Origin: Streptococcus sanguinis
GTDB lineage: Bacteria > Bacillota > Bacilli > Lactobacillales > Streptococcaceae
Reading direction: 5' to 3'
DNA length: 64,000 nt
Assembly: GCF_001078705.1 (NCBI RefSeq)
Contig: NZ_CDMW01000001.1
Coordinates: 315,106 to 379,105, forward strand
Positions 18,521-27,770 of this stretch are shown here, in pieces. The position numbers and the translations under genes were made by a program. The notes beneath the pieces are model-generated. The model made no database searches. It saw only the letters and a program-made list of their open reading frames with translations, and had not been told where the DNA came from. Position 1 is the first letter of the stretch; each line of letters starts with the position of its first letter.

Positions 18521-20250
18521 TGGAAAAATTGCAAAATTTATTTTCCCTAACACCGTCCGGTGCCAAGCACCTTTTCAGGGCTTGTCTGGTTTCCTTTTTT
18601 GGCTTTTGTGCTCAAATGCTGCCAATGTTCTTCTTTATGTTTTACTTGCAGGGAGTTTTGACTGGGCGGCTGGCCTCGCCATGGATCTTCTTGCAAGGAG
18701 GTTTAGTGATTGTCTTGGTCCTTTATAGTATTATCTATCTGGATTACAATGCTACCTATACCACGACCTACAAGGAAAGCGCCAATATTCGGACAGATAT
18801 TGCGGAAAGTCTGCAAAGTCTGCCCTTATACTACTTTTCCAGTCATGACCTGTCCGATGTTTCTCAGACTATCATGAGTGATGTAGAGCGACTGGAACAC
18901 GCCCTGAGTCATGCGATTTCCAAAACAATTGGTTTTGTCTTCTTCTTTGTCCTAGCTAGCTTGATGATGCTTCTAGGCAATCCGATAATGGGACTTTGCA
19001 TCATTCTTCCACTGCTCTTGATTGCGGCTATGATTTGGTTATCTAAGGAGCTGCCCAAGCGGGCTTCGGGCCGTTACTGGCAGCAGCTGCGGGACAATTC
19101 AGAGAGTTTTCAGGAGGCGATTGAGCTACAGGAGGAGATTAAGGCTTACAATCTTGGTCCATCGCTGAGCCAAAAACTTTACAGGCAGATGGAAGAGGGT
19201 GAGCGTATCCACTTAAAGACAGAGATTCTGCAAGGTTTGCCAATCCTAGTAGCTGGAGTAGGGTTGCGCCTGACCTTGGGATTGGTCGTCTTGGTTGGTT
19301 CTTATCTTTTAGCGCAAGGCCGGCTTCCATTACTTTATTTTCTGGGCTACCTTCTGGCTACTATTAAGATTATTGATGGTATGGAAGGCCTCTATATGAA
19401 TGTGGCAGAGATTCTCTATATTGACTCCGCTGTTAAGCGGATCAAGGAGCTGCATACAGCATCCAAGCAGGCAGGAAGAGAGCAGGAACTTAAGAACTTT
19501 GATATCGAGCTAGTAGATGTTGGCTTTGCCTACAAGCCGGATCAGCCTGTTCTACAAAAGGTCAGCTTCACTGCCAAGCAAAATGAAATCACGGCCTTGG
19601 TTGGGCCGTCTGGCTGCGGAAAAACCAGTTTGCTACGGCTCATCTCCCGACTCTATGATTACCAAGAAGGGCATATTTATATCGATGGTCAGGAGCTACA
19701 GGATATCAGCACCCAATCGCTCTTTGATTCGATCTCGATAGTCTTTCAGGATGTTATTCTTTTCGATGCTTCTGTCTTGGAGAATATCCGCCTTGGTCGG
19801 CCAACGGCTACGGATGAGGAGGTCAAAGAAGCCGCTCGCATGGCCAACTGTCAGGGCTTTATCGAGCAGCTGCCGCAAGGTTATGACAGTCTAATTGGCG
19901 AAAATGGAGCCAAGCTATCAGGCGGCGAGCGCCAGCGGATTTCGATTGCGCGTGCCTTGCTCAAGCAAGCGCCTATTGTGATTTTGGATGAAATCACCTC
20001 ACCACTCGATATTGAAAACGAAAAATTAATTCAAGAAAGTCTCAGTCTTCTGTTGAAAGACAAGACGGTCATCATCATCTCCCATCGCCTCAAGTCTGTC
20101 GAGAATGCGGATAAGATTGTCGTTTTAAAAGACGGTCAGGTGGATGGCATTGGCCGTCATGATGAACTGCTGCAGGTCTCCAGTGTATACCAAGAGCTGG
20201 TAGAAACGGCGCAGTTGATTGAGAACTTTAAGTACAAGCACGCTTTTTAA
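18520..20250 (+). CDS. ABC half-transporter, fused membrane and ATPase domains (YbtQ/IrtB-like)
   Basis: This 576-residue partner of the preceding protein has six membrane helices followed by an ATPase with GPSGCGKTS, LSGGERQR, IVILDEITS and IIISHR. All catalytic motifs are intact, so both ATP sites of the heterodimer should be active. The start ATG 18520 overlaps the upstream TGA and has GGAGGG before it. It is followed 21 bp later by an ECF substrate-binding-subunit gene, an unusual coupling of an exporter-fold pair with an ECF module. Confidence 0.85.
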   Translation: MEKLQNLFSLTPSGAKHLFRACLVSFFGFCAQMLPMFFFMFYLQGVLTGRLASPWIFLQGGLVIVLVLYSIIYLDYNATYTTTYKESANIRTDIAESLQSLPLYYFSSHDLSDVSQTIMSDVERLEHALSHAISKTIGFVFFFVLASLMMLLGNPIMGLCIILPLLLIAAMIWLSKELPKRASGRYWQQLRDNSESFQEAIELQEEIKAYNLGPSLSQKLYRQMEEGERIHLKTEILQGLPILVAGVGLRLTLGLVVLVGSYLLAQGRLPLLYFLGYLLATIKIIDGMEGLYMNVAEILYIDSAVKRIKELHTASKQAGREQELKNFDIELVDVGFAYKPDQPVLQKVSFTAKQNEITALVGPSGCGKTSLLRLISRLYDYQEGHIYIDGQELQDISTQSLFDSISIVFQDVILFDASVLENIRLGRPTATDEEVKEAARMANCQGFIEQLPQGYDSLIGENGAKLSGGERQRISIARALLKQAPIVILDEITSPLDIENEKLIQESLSLLLKDKTVIIISHRLKSVENADKIVVLKDGQVDGIGRHDELLQVSSVYQELVETAQLIENFKYKHAF

Positions 20251-20271
20251 TGAAACACCGAGGTTTTCCTA

Positions 20272-20859
20272 ATGAAACAAGCATCTTTTTCTGTAAAGGA
20301 TCTGGTCAATGCTGGTCTCTTTTCCTTGCTCATTGTTATCGTGAGCTTTGTATCTGGTATGATTGGTTTTTTACCCATTACTATGCCGATTGTTCCCTTT
20401 TTCGGTGCCCTGATGTCCGGTCCGCTTTTCATGCTTTACAGTACCAAGATTCGTCGTTTTGGCATGGTACTGGTCATGGGGTTGGTGTCGGCTCTAGTCT
20501 TTGTAGCAACGGGGCACACGATTTTGATTGTGCTGGGAACGGTCCTAGCTGCTCTCTTAGGTGAGTACATCCTGAAGCGCGGTAACTATCGCAGTATCAA
20601 GCATGCCCGTTGGGCCTATGTTGCCTATAGTCTTTCTTCCTGTGCTAATCTCCTACCCATCTATTTGACGCGTGATGCCTACATGCAAAAGGTTATCGAT
20701 CAAGGCTATGGCAAGGAATTTGCAGAGCAGATGTTTAGTGTCTTGCCAGATTGGTCATTCTTTCCGGTTTTGCTTTTAGGTGCCTTGGGTGCTTATCTGG
20801 GCTGCACGATTGGCATTAAGATGCTGAAAAAGCATTTCAGTCAATCTGGGATGGCATAG
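20272..20859 (+). CDS. MptD/Trep_Strep family putative ECF transporter S component
   Basis: This 195-residue, six-helix membrane protein matches the Trep_Strep (MptD) family of predicted ECF substrate-capture subunits. It begins FSVKDLVNAGLFSLLIVIV and has the family-like segment FFGALMSGPLFMLY. It lies between the ABC pair and genes for the ECF T and A subunits. It would confer substrate specificity, but the ligand is unknown; an iron chelate, haem-like molecule or vitamin-like molecule are possibilities. The start ATG 20272 has GAGG upstream. Confidence 0.8.
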   Translation: MKQASFSVKDLVNAGLFSLLIVIVSFVSGMIGFLPITMPIVPFFGALMSGPLFMLYSTKIRRFGMVLVMGLVSALVFVATGHTILIVLGTVLAALLGEYILKRGNYRSIKHARWAYVAYSLSSCANLLPIYLTRDAYMQKVIDQGYGKEFAEQMFSVLPDWSFFPVLLLGALGAYLGCTIGIKMLKKHFSQSGMA

Positions 20860-20868
20860 GGGGCGCCG

Positions 20869-21567
20869 ATGAATCTGGATTTTAGAAGCAAAATAGCCAT
20901 GACAGTGGTGATTTCCTATATCTTGCTGCTGGGAAATCTGCACCATCGCTACTTTCCAGTCGTGGTCTTTCTATCTGCTTTGCCTTATCTCTTGCTCTTG
21001 CTGGAGAGAAAGTATGTGGAAGCTCTCAAAGGTTTGGTCTTGCTAGGGATTGCTATCCTGATGCAGCTCTTTCTGTTGCACCGGCTGTCTTCTTCAGTTT
21101 TAGAAGCTATTTTTCTCTTTATGAGCATGGTGGTCTTGCGGATGGCACCGGGAGTGATGATGGGGCGCTATAGTCTTTTGACTACTTCTATGAGTGATTT
21201 GGTGGCGTCCTTGCAGAGGATGAAGCTGTCTGATAGTCTGATTATTCCGATTTCGGTCATGTTTCGTTTCTTCTACACTGTCAAGGAAGACTATCATCAG
21301 GTCAAGGATGCCATGTATCTACATGGACTGACCGGCAAAACCTTTTTCAGCCAGCCAGTCCGAATGATAGAATACCGCTATGTTCCCCTCCTTATGTGTC
21401 TGACACGGACGGCAGATGATGTGGCCGTGTCAGCCATGACGCGAGGTTTGATTGTCGGCGGTCAGCGTTCTAGCCTGTCCCAGACTAAGCTGCACATACA
21501 GGATTATCTATGTCTGAGTCTGATGTTGGCAGTTTTAGCCTTAGATATTTGGAGTCGCTATGCTTGA
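20869..21567 (+). CDS. Energy-coupling factor transporter T component (EcfT/CbiQ family)
   Basis: This 232-residue membrane protein is the scaffold subunit that links an S component to ECF ATPases. It has four or five hydrophobic helices at the N-terminus and a coupling-helix motif RGLIVGGQRSS near residue 205, similar to the Ala-Arg-Gly signature of EcfT. SD GGGGGCG precedes the ATG. It overlaps the ATPase gene by 8 bases. Confidence 0.85.
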   Translation: MNLDFRSKIAMTVVISYILLLGNLHHRYFPVVVFLSALPYLLLLLERKYVEALKGLVLLGIAILMQLFLLHRLSSSVLEAIFLFMSMVVLRMAPGVMMGRYSLLTTSMSDLVASLQRMKLSDSLIIPISVMFRFFYTVKEDYHQVKDAMYLHGLTGKTFFSQPVRMIEYRYVPLLMCLTRTADDVAVSAMTRGLIVGGQRSSLSQTKLHIQDYLCLSLMLAVLALDIWSRYA

Positions 21568-22951
21568 GTTTAAAGAGTTTACTATTTCTTATGACGGGCC
21601 AATTTTGGAGGAGGTCAATCTGCGGTTTGAGCCAGGGCAGTTAACGGTGATCAGCGGAGCTTCTGGCAGTGGTAAGAGCAGCTTGCTCAAGGCAATCAAT
21701 GGCATTATTCCGCATTTTCAGCCAGCAGAGCTAATGGGCAGTCTGATTTACAAGGGACAGGAGTTGCAGGAGTTGGATTTGGCTCAGCGCAGCCGTTTCA
21801 TTTCGACCGTTTTTCAGAATCCCAAGACCCAGTTTTATGCGACCAACTCGACCGATGAGATGGCCTTTGCCTTGGAAAATCGTAATCTGCCGCGCGAGGA
21901 AATCTTGGAGCGGATTGATTATTATACGGAACTGTTGGGGATGAAACAGTTACTGGATCGAGATGTTTTCACGCTGTCAGGCGGAGAGAAACAGCTCTTA
22001 GCCATTACCAGCGTAGCCTGTATGGACAATGCTATCTATATGTTTGATGAGCCGTCCTCCTCTCTGGATCGCGATGCTATTGAGAGACTGAAGGAAGTCC
22101 TGCTTAAGCTTAAGTCTCTGGGTAAGACTATTATTATCGCTGAGCATCGGCTATATTACCTGCGGGAGATAATGGATCAGTTTGTTTTGCTAGAGGGGAA
22201 TCGGGCAACAAGCTACCTGCCAGAGGAGCTGGATGCTGCTTTTATTGGCCAGCATCGGCTGCGCAGTCTGAGCAGGATTGAAAAAGCAGACTTGCAAGCA
22301 TTGGACTATCAGGTCAAACAGATGACAGATAAGAATTTTGACTCGAATCAGGCACTAGTGGCTCAAGACTATCTTTACAGTTATGGCCGAAAGCAGATTT
22401 TTGATATGAATCTTTCTCTAAATCAGGGGATTCACTTTATCATCGGGCAAAACGGGGTGGGCAAGAGTACCTTTCTACGCTCGCTTTGTGGTTTAATCAA
22501 GTCTTTCAAGGGGCAGACCTTCTTTCATGGGCAGGTTGTCAAGCCTAGCTATGATTGGATCGGTATGGTCATGCAAGATGTCAACTACCAGCTCTTCACT
22601 GAGTCGGTCTGGTCGGAAATTTCTATAGTCAGCGATGATGCTACTGCTAAGCAAGCGGCCTTGGCTCAGGCCGGGGTATTGGATAAGAAAGACCGCCATC
22701 CTCAGAGTTTGTCGGGTGGTGAAAAGCAACGGCTTCTCTTTGCGATGGCCAAGGTTTCAGATAAGCCTATTGTCATCTTAGATGAGCCAACCAGTGGCCT
22801 CTGTCGCCCTCAGATGGATCAGATGATCAAGGACCTACATCAGATGGCTCAAGCAGGCAAACTAGTCATTTTGGTGACACACGACTATGAGCTGATTCAT
22901 AATTGTGGCGGCCATATTGTCGAATTTGTCAGGACGGTGGGACAGAACTAA
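21560..22951 (+). CDS. ECF transporter double ATPase
   Basis: This 463-residue protein contains two ABC ATPase domains in tandem. Domain 1 has [16 protein letters not shown] and IYMFDEPSSSLD. Domain 2 starts near residue 265 with GQNGVGKST, LSGGEKQR and VILDEPTSGL. A single fused A subunit replaces the usual EcfA1/EcfA2 pair, typical of dedicated (group I-like) ECF modules. It is the last gene of the cluster. Confidence 0.88.
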   Translation: MLEFKEFTISYDGPILEEVNLRFEPGQLTVISGASGSGKSSLLKAINGIIPHFQPAELMGSLIYKGQELQELDLAQRSRFISTVFQNPKTQFYATNSTDEMAFALENRNLPREEILERIDYYTELLGMKQLLDRDVFTLSGGEKQLLAITSVACMDNAIYMFDEPSSSLDRDAIERLKEVLLKLKSLGKTIIIAEHRLYYLREIMDQFVLLEGNRATSYLPEELDAAFIGQHRLRSLSRIEKADLQALDYQVKQMTDKNFDSNQALVAQDYLYSYGRKQIFDMNLSLNQGIHFIIGQNGVGKSTFLRSLCGLIKSFKGQTFFHGQVVKPSYDWIGMVMQDVNYQLFTESVWSEISIVSDDATAKQAALAQAGVLDKKDRHPQSLSGGEKQRLLFAMAKVSDKPIVILDEPTSGLCRPQMDQMIKDLHQMAQAGKLVILVTHDYELIHNCGGHIVEFVRTVGQN

Positions 22952-23091
22952 ACATTGAATATTTGTAGCTTCGTAATCCTTGTTTCTAGGATCAGATCTA
23001 AAAGGTCTTCCATAGCTTTTAAATAGTCCTAGCCTCACGAAGATGATTGAAGTATTAGCTGTGATAATCAAGGATAGATGTTTGATATAAT

Positions 23092-23117
23092 AAAAAAAAA
23101 GCCGATCAGGCTTTTTT
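23092..23117. terminator. Bidirectional intrinsic terminator
   Basis: AAAAAAAAAGCC-GATCA-GGCTTTTTTT is a short GCC/GGC hairpin flanked by A and T runs, between convergent genes. It can serve both the ECF ATPase gene and scrR. The rest of 22952-23127 shows no gene. Confidence 0.75.
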
Positions 23118-23127
23118 TATATCTGCG

Positions 23128-24093
23128 TTAAACACTCTTACCAGGCAAGAGACTGACTGGCAGGAAATAGCCAGTCGTTTGGACTTCTTGGCCAGCAATT
23201 TTTTTGAGGAGCAGGTCTACAGAGAGGCAGGCAATATCTTTCAGTGGCTGCTTGATAGTTGCTAGCTGCGGGTAGTAGTTCTCTACAAAGTAGGTGCCGT
23301 CGTAGCCAATGATTTTCAAATCTTCAGGAATCTGGATGTCCAGCTCCTGAGCGACTTTCATAATTAAGATGGCTGTCAAATCATCTGAAGTAAAAATAGC
23401 ATCGGGCTTGATTTGGTTTAAGATTTGCTTGATTTCCATTTCCTTTCGGACGGGTGAAAAATCACTGGATACATTGATAATCGGTGCGTCCGGCAGGACG
23501 GAAGCAAAGCCAGCATGGCGCAGGCCGGTCGGTGAGTTGGAATTGTCATTGCCAGTAATCATGATGATGTTTTGCGCTCCAGCCTTGACCAAGGTCTGAG
23601 CCGCTAGCACTCCGCCGCCATAGTTGTCTGAGGAGACAACTGGGATATCTGGCGAAAGATTGCGGTCAAAGGCAATGATTGGTGCGGTCACACGATTGTA
23701 GTCCTCAATGCCTAGATTGTGGCTGCCAGAAATGATGCCGTCCACCTGATTGGCTTCCAGCATCTCAAGGTATTCACGCTCCTTGTCAGAGTCATGCTCA
23801 CTATTGCAGATGATGGTTTTATAGCCCTGTTTAAAAAGCTCATGCTCCAGCTTGTCAATCAATTCTGCATAAAAGACATTGCTGATATTAGGGAAAATGA
23901 GTCCAATTAGCTTGGCTGATTTTCCTTGGAGGCTACGCGCCAGATTATTGGGCTTGTAAGCCAGCTCTCGCATGGCTGCCTCAACCTTCGAAATCGTTTT
24001 GTCAGACAAGTAGCCTTTTCTGTTGATGACGCGGGAAACAGTTGTGGGACTGACTCCTGCTAGTTTTGCTACATCAGTTAGCTTTGCGACCAT
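23128..24093 (-). CDS. scrR: Sucrose operon repressor, LacI family
   Basis: This 321-residue LacI/GalR repressor starts with the DNA-binding helix-turn-helix (KLTDVAKLAGVSPTTVSRVI) and hinge helix. A periplasmic-binding-protein-like effector domain follows (SAKLIGLIFPNISNVFYAEL). It overlaps the end of scrB by 20 bases and is co-directional, matching the scrB-scrR arrangement of streptococci. It should repress scrA and scrB, releasing on sucrose-derived sugar phosphate or fructose. Confidence 0.93.
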   Translation of the reverse strand: MVAKLTDVAKLAGVSPTTVSRVINRKGYLSDKTISKVEAAMRELAYKPNNLARSLQGKSAKLIGLIFPNISNVFYAELIDKLEHELFKQGYKTIICNSEHDSDKEREYLEMLEANQVDGIISGSHNLGIEDYNRVTAPIIAFDRNLSPDIPVVSSDNYGGGVLAAQTLVKAGAQNIIMITGNDNSNSPTGLRHAGFASVLPDAPIINVSSDFSPVRKEMEIKQILNQIKPDAIFTSDDLTAILIMKVAQELDIQIPEDLKIIGYDGTYFVENYYPQLATIKQPLKDIACLSVDLLLKKIAGQEVQTTGYFLPVSLLPGKSV

Positions 24094-25528
24094 AATCTAA
24101 TTCATAGTAAGTACCGGTTGGATTGCCCGTAGTAATAGCAATACCTGTTTGGTCTTCTCTCGGGAAGACACGGCCGGAAAATACTTTCTCTCCTTTATTG
24201 ATGAAAATTTCAAAAATTGATTTATCTATAAATATACTAGCATTTGTAGCTTCTTTGTCAATATTGCAGCTTCGGCTGGTTCCAAAGTCCAGAGCGAATG
24301 GCTCACCCGCTTGGCTGCGGTCAACGGTCACTTGCCCTTCCTTAAGATCAAAATTGATGCGTAACCCCTTGCCATCCTTGTCTGCAAAGAGGACGATTTC
24401 ATGCTCGGTGTCCGCAGCAAGCTTCAGTTCTAGTTCGTAGCTGTTCTTGCTTTCTGCCAAAGCAGCGAAAGGTTGTTCTTCTGCTCGCAAATCCTTGATA
24501 GCAGGCACTGGGTACTGGTAGAGCTTGCCGTCTTTCAGGGTCAATTCCTTGACGAGGGAGAAGGCGCCTTGATGGTCGAAGCGGTCAGATGGGTATTCCA
24601 CATCAGGCAAGCCTAGCCAGCTGACAGCCAGTGCGCGACCGTCAGGTGCATTAAAGGCTTGGGTCGCGTAGCAGTCGAAGCCATAGTCTAAATTCTGGAT
24701 AGGGCTAGGATCAATCATAGCAGCCTTGCTTGTGTCAAACGATTGACCTATTTTATACATATTTGGATAGATGTTGTCATAATCCAGTACGTCCTTGGAC
24801 AAACCTTGAGGGCAATAAAGCAAGACTGGTTGGTCGTTGATAAAGACTAGATTAGGGCACTCCATCATATAGGCTGTCTTGTCATTGGCGAAGTCTAAAT
24901 CACCGACGGATTCCCAGTTGGTATAGTCATTATCAACTGCCTTGTACAGCTTAACATAGCCTTGTTTGTCTAGATTTTGCCCACCGACAATGGCATAGTA
25001 TTGCCCTTTGTAGTTAAAAATCTGCGGATCGCGGAAGTGGTCGGTCGCTTCCGCAGGCTGCTCAATCAAGACCTTGTCAATTTTTTCGAGCTTACCTGAT
25101 TTATCTAACAAGGCACCGATTTGATAGGGGTGACGCACCCAGTTCTCATCACGAACATTGCCAGTGTAGAAGAGAAAGAGCTTGTCGTCAAACAGCATGG
25201 CAGAGCCCGAGTAGGCACCGTGGCTGTCCAGAGAAGTATCTGGCAGCACCCGAAGACCAGTTTCCGTGAAGTGAACGAGGTCATCGCTTTCCATCTGGAC
25301 CCAGCACTTGAGCCCGTGAGCTGCTCCGAAAGGAAAGTTTTGATAGAAAACGACCCACTTGCCGTCAAAATAAGAAAAGCCATTGGGGTCATTGAGGAGA
25401 CCTGTCTGAGGCTCCACATGGTAGTTAGCCCGCCAAGGAGATTTAGCGATATTTTCTTTGATGTGCTGTAGCTCTTCCTGAGTCCAGTCTTCATAGCGTT
25501 TGTAGCGTTTTTCAGTCGTCCAAGCCAA
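24074..25528 (-). CDS. scrB: Sucrose-6-phosphate hydrolase (GH32)
   Basis: This 484-residue enzyme hydrolyses sucrose-6-phosphate, delivered by the sucrose PTS, to glucose-6-phosphate and fructose. GH32 motifs are present: YHVEPQTGLLNDPNGF with nucleophile Asp47, FRDPQ and the acid/base Glu in MECPN. A C-terminal beta-sandwich contains FIDKSIFEIFINKGEKVFS. It is divergent from scrA, with a shared 196-bp regulatory region. Confidence 0.96.
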   Translation of the reverse strand: MAWTTEKRYKRYEDWTQEELQHIKENIAKSPWRANYHVEPQTGLLNDPNGFSYFDGKWVVFYQNFPFGAAHGLKCWVQMESDDLVHFTETGLRVLPDTSLDSHGAYSGSAMLFDDKLFLFYTGNVRDENWVRHPYQIGALLDKSGKLEKIDKVLIEQPAEATDHFRDPQIFNYKGQYYAIVGGQNLDKQGYVKLYKAVDNDYTNWESVGDLDFANDKTAYMMECPNLVFINDQPVLLYCPQGLSKDVLDYDNIYPNMYKIGQSFDTSKAAMIDPSPIQNLDYGFDCYATQAFNAPDGRALAVSWLGLPDVEYPSDRFDHQGAFSLVKELTLKDGKLYQYPVPAIKDLRAEEQPFAALAESKNSYELELKLAADTEHEIVLFADKDGKGLRINFDLKEGQVTVDRSQAGEPFALDFGTSRSCNIDKEATNASIFIDKSIFEIFINKGEKVFSGRVFPREDQTGIAITTGNPTGTYYELDYGRKAN

Positions 25529-25569
25529 TCTTTTGTCCTCCGAATCATATTATTTCTTATTACTATAGT

Positions 25570-25579
25570 AAACGTTTTC
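25570..25579. promoter_or_regulatory. Candidate ScrR/cre operator near scrB
   Basis: AAACGTTTTC contains the palindrome AAACGTTT, typical of LacI-family (ScrR or CcpA) sites. It lies about 45 bp upstream of the scrB start codon on the minus strand. Confidence 0.5.
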
Positions 25580-25623
25580 TGCTGAAAAATCAACAATTAA
25601 CAGCAAAAAAATATTTTTTCTGC

Positions 25624-25632
25624 AAAACGCTT
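25624..25632. promoter_or_regulatory. Candidate ScrR/cre operator at the scrA -35
   Basis: AAAACGCTT has the central CG of LacI-family sites and overlaps the scrA -35 box. Binding here would prevent polymerase entry. Confidence 0.5.
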
Positions 25633-25658
25633 GACATATTTTTGAATCATGGTAAAAT
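25631..25658 (+). promoter_or_regulatory. Promoter of scrA
   Basis: TTGACA (25631-25636) and TAAAAT (25653-25658) are 16 bp apart. A further LacI-type half-palindrome AAAATCGCTTTCAA lies downstream at 25677-25690. Confidence 0.7.
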
Positions 25659-25724
25659 AATATTCGTAAAGGTGATAAAATCGCTTTCAAAAAGTTAAAA
25701 ATATTTATAAGGAGATTTTTGCAA

Positions 25725-27611
25725 ATGAATAATACTGAAATTGCAAAAAAAGTCATCGAAGCCCTTGGAGGACGTGAGAATGTCAACAGTGTGGCTCACT
25801 GTGCGACTCGCTTGCGCGTGATGGTTAAAGATGAAGGTAAAATCGACAAAAATACTGTCGAAAATCTGGAAAAAGTTCAGGGTGCCTTCTTTAACTCAGG
25901 CCAGTACCAGATTATCTTTGGTACCGGTACGGTTAATAAAATCTACGACGAAGTTGTAGCCTTAGGATTGCCAACTTCATCAAAAGATGACATGAAAGCA
26001 GAAGCTGCTAAGCAAGGAAATTGGTTCCAACGTGCCATCCGTACATTTGGTGACGTATTTGTGCCAATCATCCCAGTTATCGTAGCAACAGGTCTCTTCA
26101 TGGGTGTTCGTGGACTCTTGAACGCTCTTGGAATGACGCTTCCAGATGATGTGAAGACCTATACAGAAATCCTTACGGATACAGCCTTCATCATCTTGCC
26201 TGGTTTGGTTGTTTGGTCAACCTTCCGTGTATTTGGTGGAAATCCAGCTGTTGGTATCGTCCTTGGTATGATGCTGGTGTCTGGCTCGCTTCCAAACGCT
26301 TGGGCAGTAGCATCAGGTGGCGAAGTGACTGCCATGAAATTCTTTGGCTTCATCCCAGTTGTTGGTTTGCAAGGTTCTGTTCTTCCAGCCTTCATTATCG
26401 GGGTTGTTGGAGCTAAGTTTGAAAAAGCTCTCCGCAAGGTTGTGCCAGATGTCTTGGATCTCTTGGTGACACCATTCGTTACACTTTTAGTAATGTCTAT
26501 CCTTGGACTTTTCGTTATTGGACCAGTATTCCACGTTGTTGAAAACTACATTTTGTTTGGAACAAAAGCAGTCCTTGCTTTACCGTTTGGTTTAGGTGGT
26601 TTGGTTATTGGTGGAGTTCATCAATTAATCGTCGTATCAGGTGTGCACCATATCTTCAACTTGCTTGAAATTCAGTTACTCGCTACTGATAAGGTGAATC
26701 CATTTAATGCGATTATCACTGCTGCTATGACAGCCCAAGGTGCAGCTACTGTAGCTGTTGCGGTCAAAACGAAAAATCCTAAATTAAAAGCTCTTGCTTT
26801 CCCAGCTGCTCTTTCTGCCTTCCTTGGTATTACAGAGCCAGCTATCTTCGGGGTTAACTTGCGTTATCGCAAACCATTCTTCCTTTCATTGATTGCTGGT
26901 GCAATTGGTGGTGGCTTGGCATCTCTCCTTGGACTTGCCGCTACTGGTAATGGTATCACTATCATCCCTGGTACAATGCTTTATATCGGTAATGGACAAC
27001 TCTTCCAATATCTCTTCATGGTAGCTGTATCATTTGCGCTTGGTTTTGCATTGACTTATATGTTTGGTTTTGAAGATGAAGAAACTGTAACTGAAGCAGC
27101 TGTAACTGAAAAACTGGTTGAAGAAGAAACAACTGGTAATGTGCCAGCTGCTCTCCAAGACGAGAGAATCCTTGCTCCAATCGTTGGTCAGGCAGTTGCT
27201 TTGAGCGATGTTGATGATCCTGTTTTCTCTAGCGGAGCGATGGGACGAGGAATTGCTATCAAGCCTAGCGAAGGTGTGGTTTATGCTCCGGCTGATGCTG
27301 AAGTGACGATTGCATTCGCGACTGGCCATGCTTATGGTTTGAAGACAGCTAATGGTGCTGAAATTCTGATTCACGTCGGAATCGACACAGTATCTATGGG
27401 CGGCGAAGGCTTTGACCAAAAAGTTGCTCAAGGCGACAAGGTCAAAGCTGGTGATGTTCTGGGAACATTTGAAGCTGAGAAAATTGCAGCTGCTGGTCTG
27501 GATGATACGACTATGGTCATCGTTACAAACACAGCTGACTACGCTTCTGTCACTCCAGTAGCAGAAGGAGCTCTTGCTAAAGGCGACGCAATCATCGAAG
27601 TGAAAGCCTAA
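25725..27611 (+). CDS. scrA: Sucrose-specific PTS transporter, EIIBCA
   Basis: This 628-residue permease imports and phosphorylates sucrose. The EIIB domain is at the N-terminus with phosphorylated Cys26 in NSVAHCATRLR. The EIIC membrane domain spans about 105-455. The EIIA domain is at the C-terminus with the active His in EILIHVGIDTV. I choose ATG 25725, which has AAGGAG 10 bases upstream; a TTG two codons earlier is too close to it. It is divergent from scrB, and a terminator follows. Confidence 0.96.
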   Translation: MNNTEIAKKVIEALGGRENVNSVAHCATRLRVMVKDEGKIDKNTVENLEKVQGAFFNSGQYQIIFGTGTVNKIYDEVVALGLPTSSKDDMKAEAAKQGNWFQRAIRTFGDVFVPIIPVIVATGLFMGVRGLLNALGMTLPDDVKTYTEILTDTAFIILPGLVVWSTFRVFGGNPAVGIVLGMMLVSGSLPNAWAVASGGEVTAMKFFGFIPVVGLQGSVLPAFIIGVVGAKFEKALRKVVPDVLDLLVTPFVTLLVMSILGLFVIGPVFHVVENYILFGTKAVLALPFGLGGLVIGGVHQLIVVSGVHHIFNLLEIQLLATDKVNPFNAIITAAMTAQGAATVAVAVKTKNPKLKALAFPAALSAFLGITEPAIFGVNLRYRKPFFLSLIAGAIGGGLASLLGLAATGNGITIIPGTMLYIGNGQLFQYLFMVAVSFALGFALTYMFGFEDEETVTEAAVTEKLVEEETTGNVPAALQDERILAPIVGQAVALSDVDDPVFSSGAMGRGIAIKPSEGVVYAPADAEVTIAFATGHAYGLKTANGAEILIHVGIDTVSMGGEGFDQKVAQGDKVKAGDVLGTFEAEKIAAAGLDDTTMVIVTNTADYASVTPVAEGALAKGDAIIEVKA

Positions 27612-27621
27612 TGGAATTTAG

Positions 27622-27653
27622 AAAACGAACAAATCAGCTTTTGTTCGTTTTTT
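27622..27653 (+). terminator. Intrinsic terminator of scrA
   Basis: AAAACGAACAAA (27622-27633) pairs with TTTTGTTCGTTTT, followed by further T residues. Confidence 0.85.
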
Positions 27654-27724
27654 ATGTAATAAGTGCAGTCTTGTTGAAAAAGCTATAAAAAGACTATTTT
27701 TGGCAAGAAGTCTGCAAGAGATAT

Positions 27725-27732
27725 GCTATAAT
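27725..27732 (+). promoter_or_regulatory. -10 element of scrK
   Basis: A consensus TATAAT (27727-27732) lies about 40 bp before the fructokinase start. The best -35-like sequence, TTGGCA at 27700-27705, is too far away (21 bp), so only the -10 is called. Confidence 0.5.
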
Positions 27733-27770
27733 GAATAGAGTAGAAATCAAATTTTAAAAGAGGATTTATA

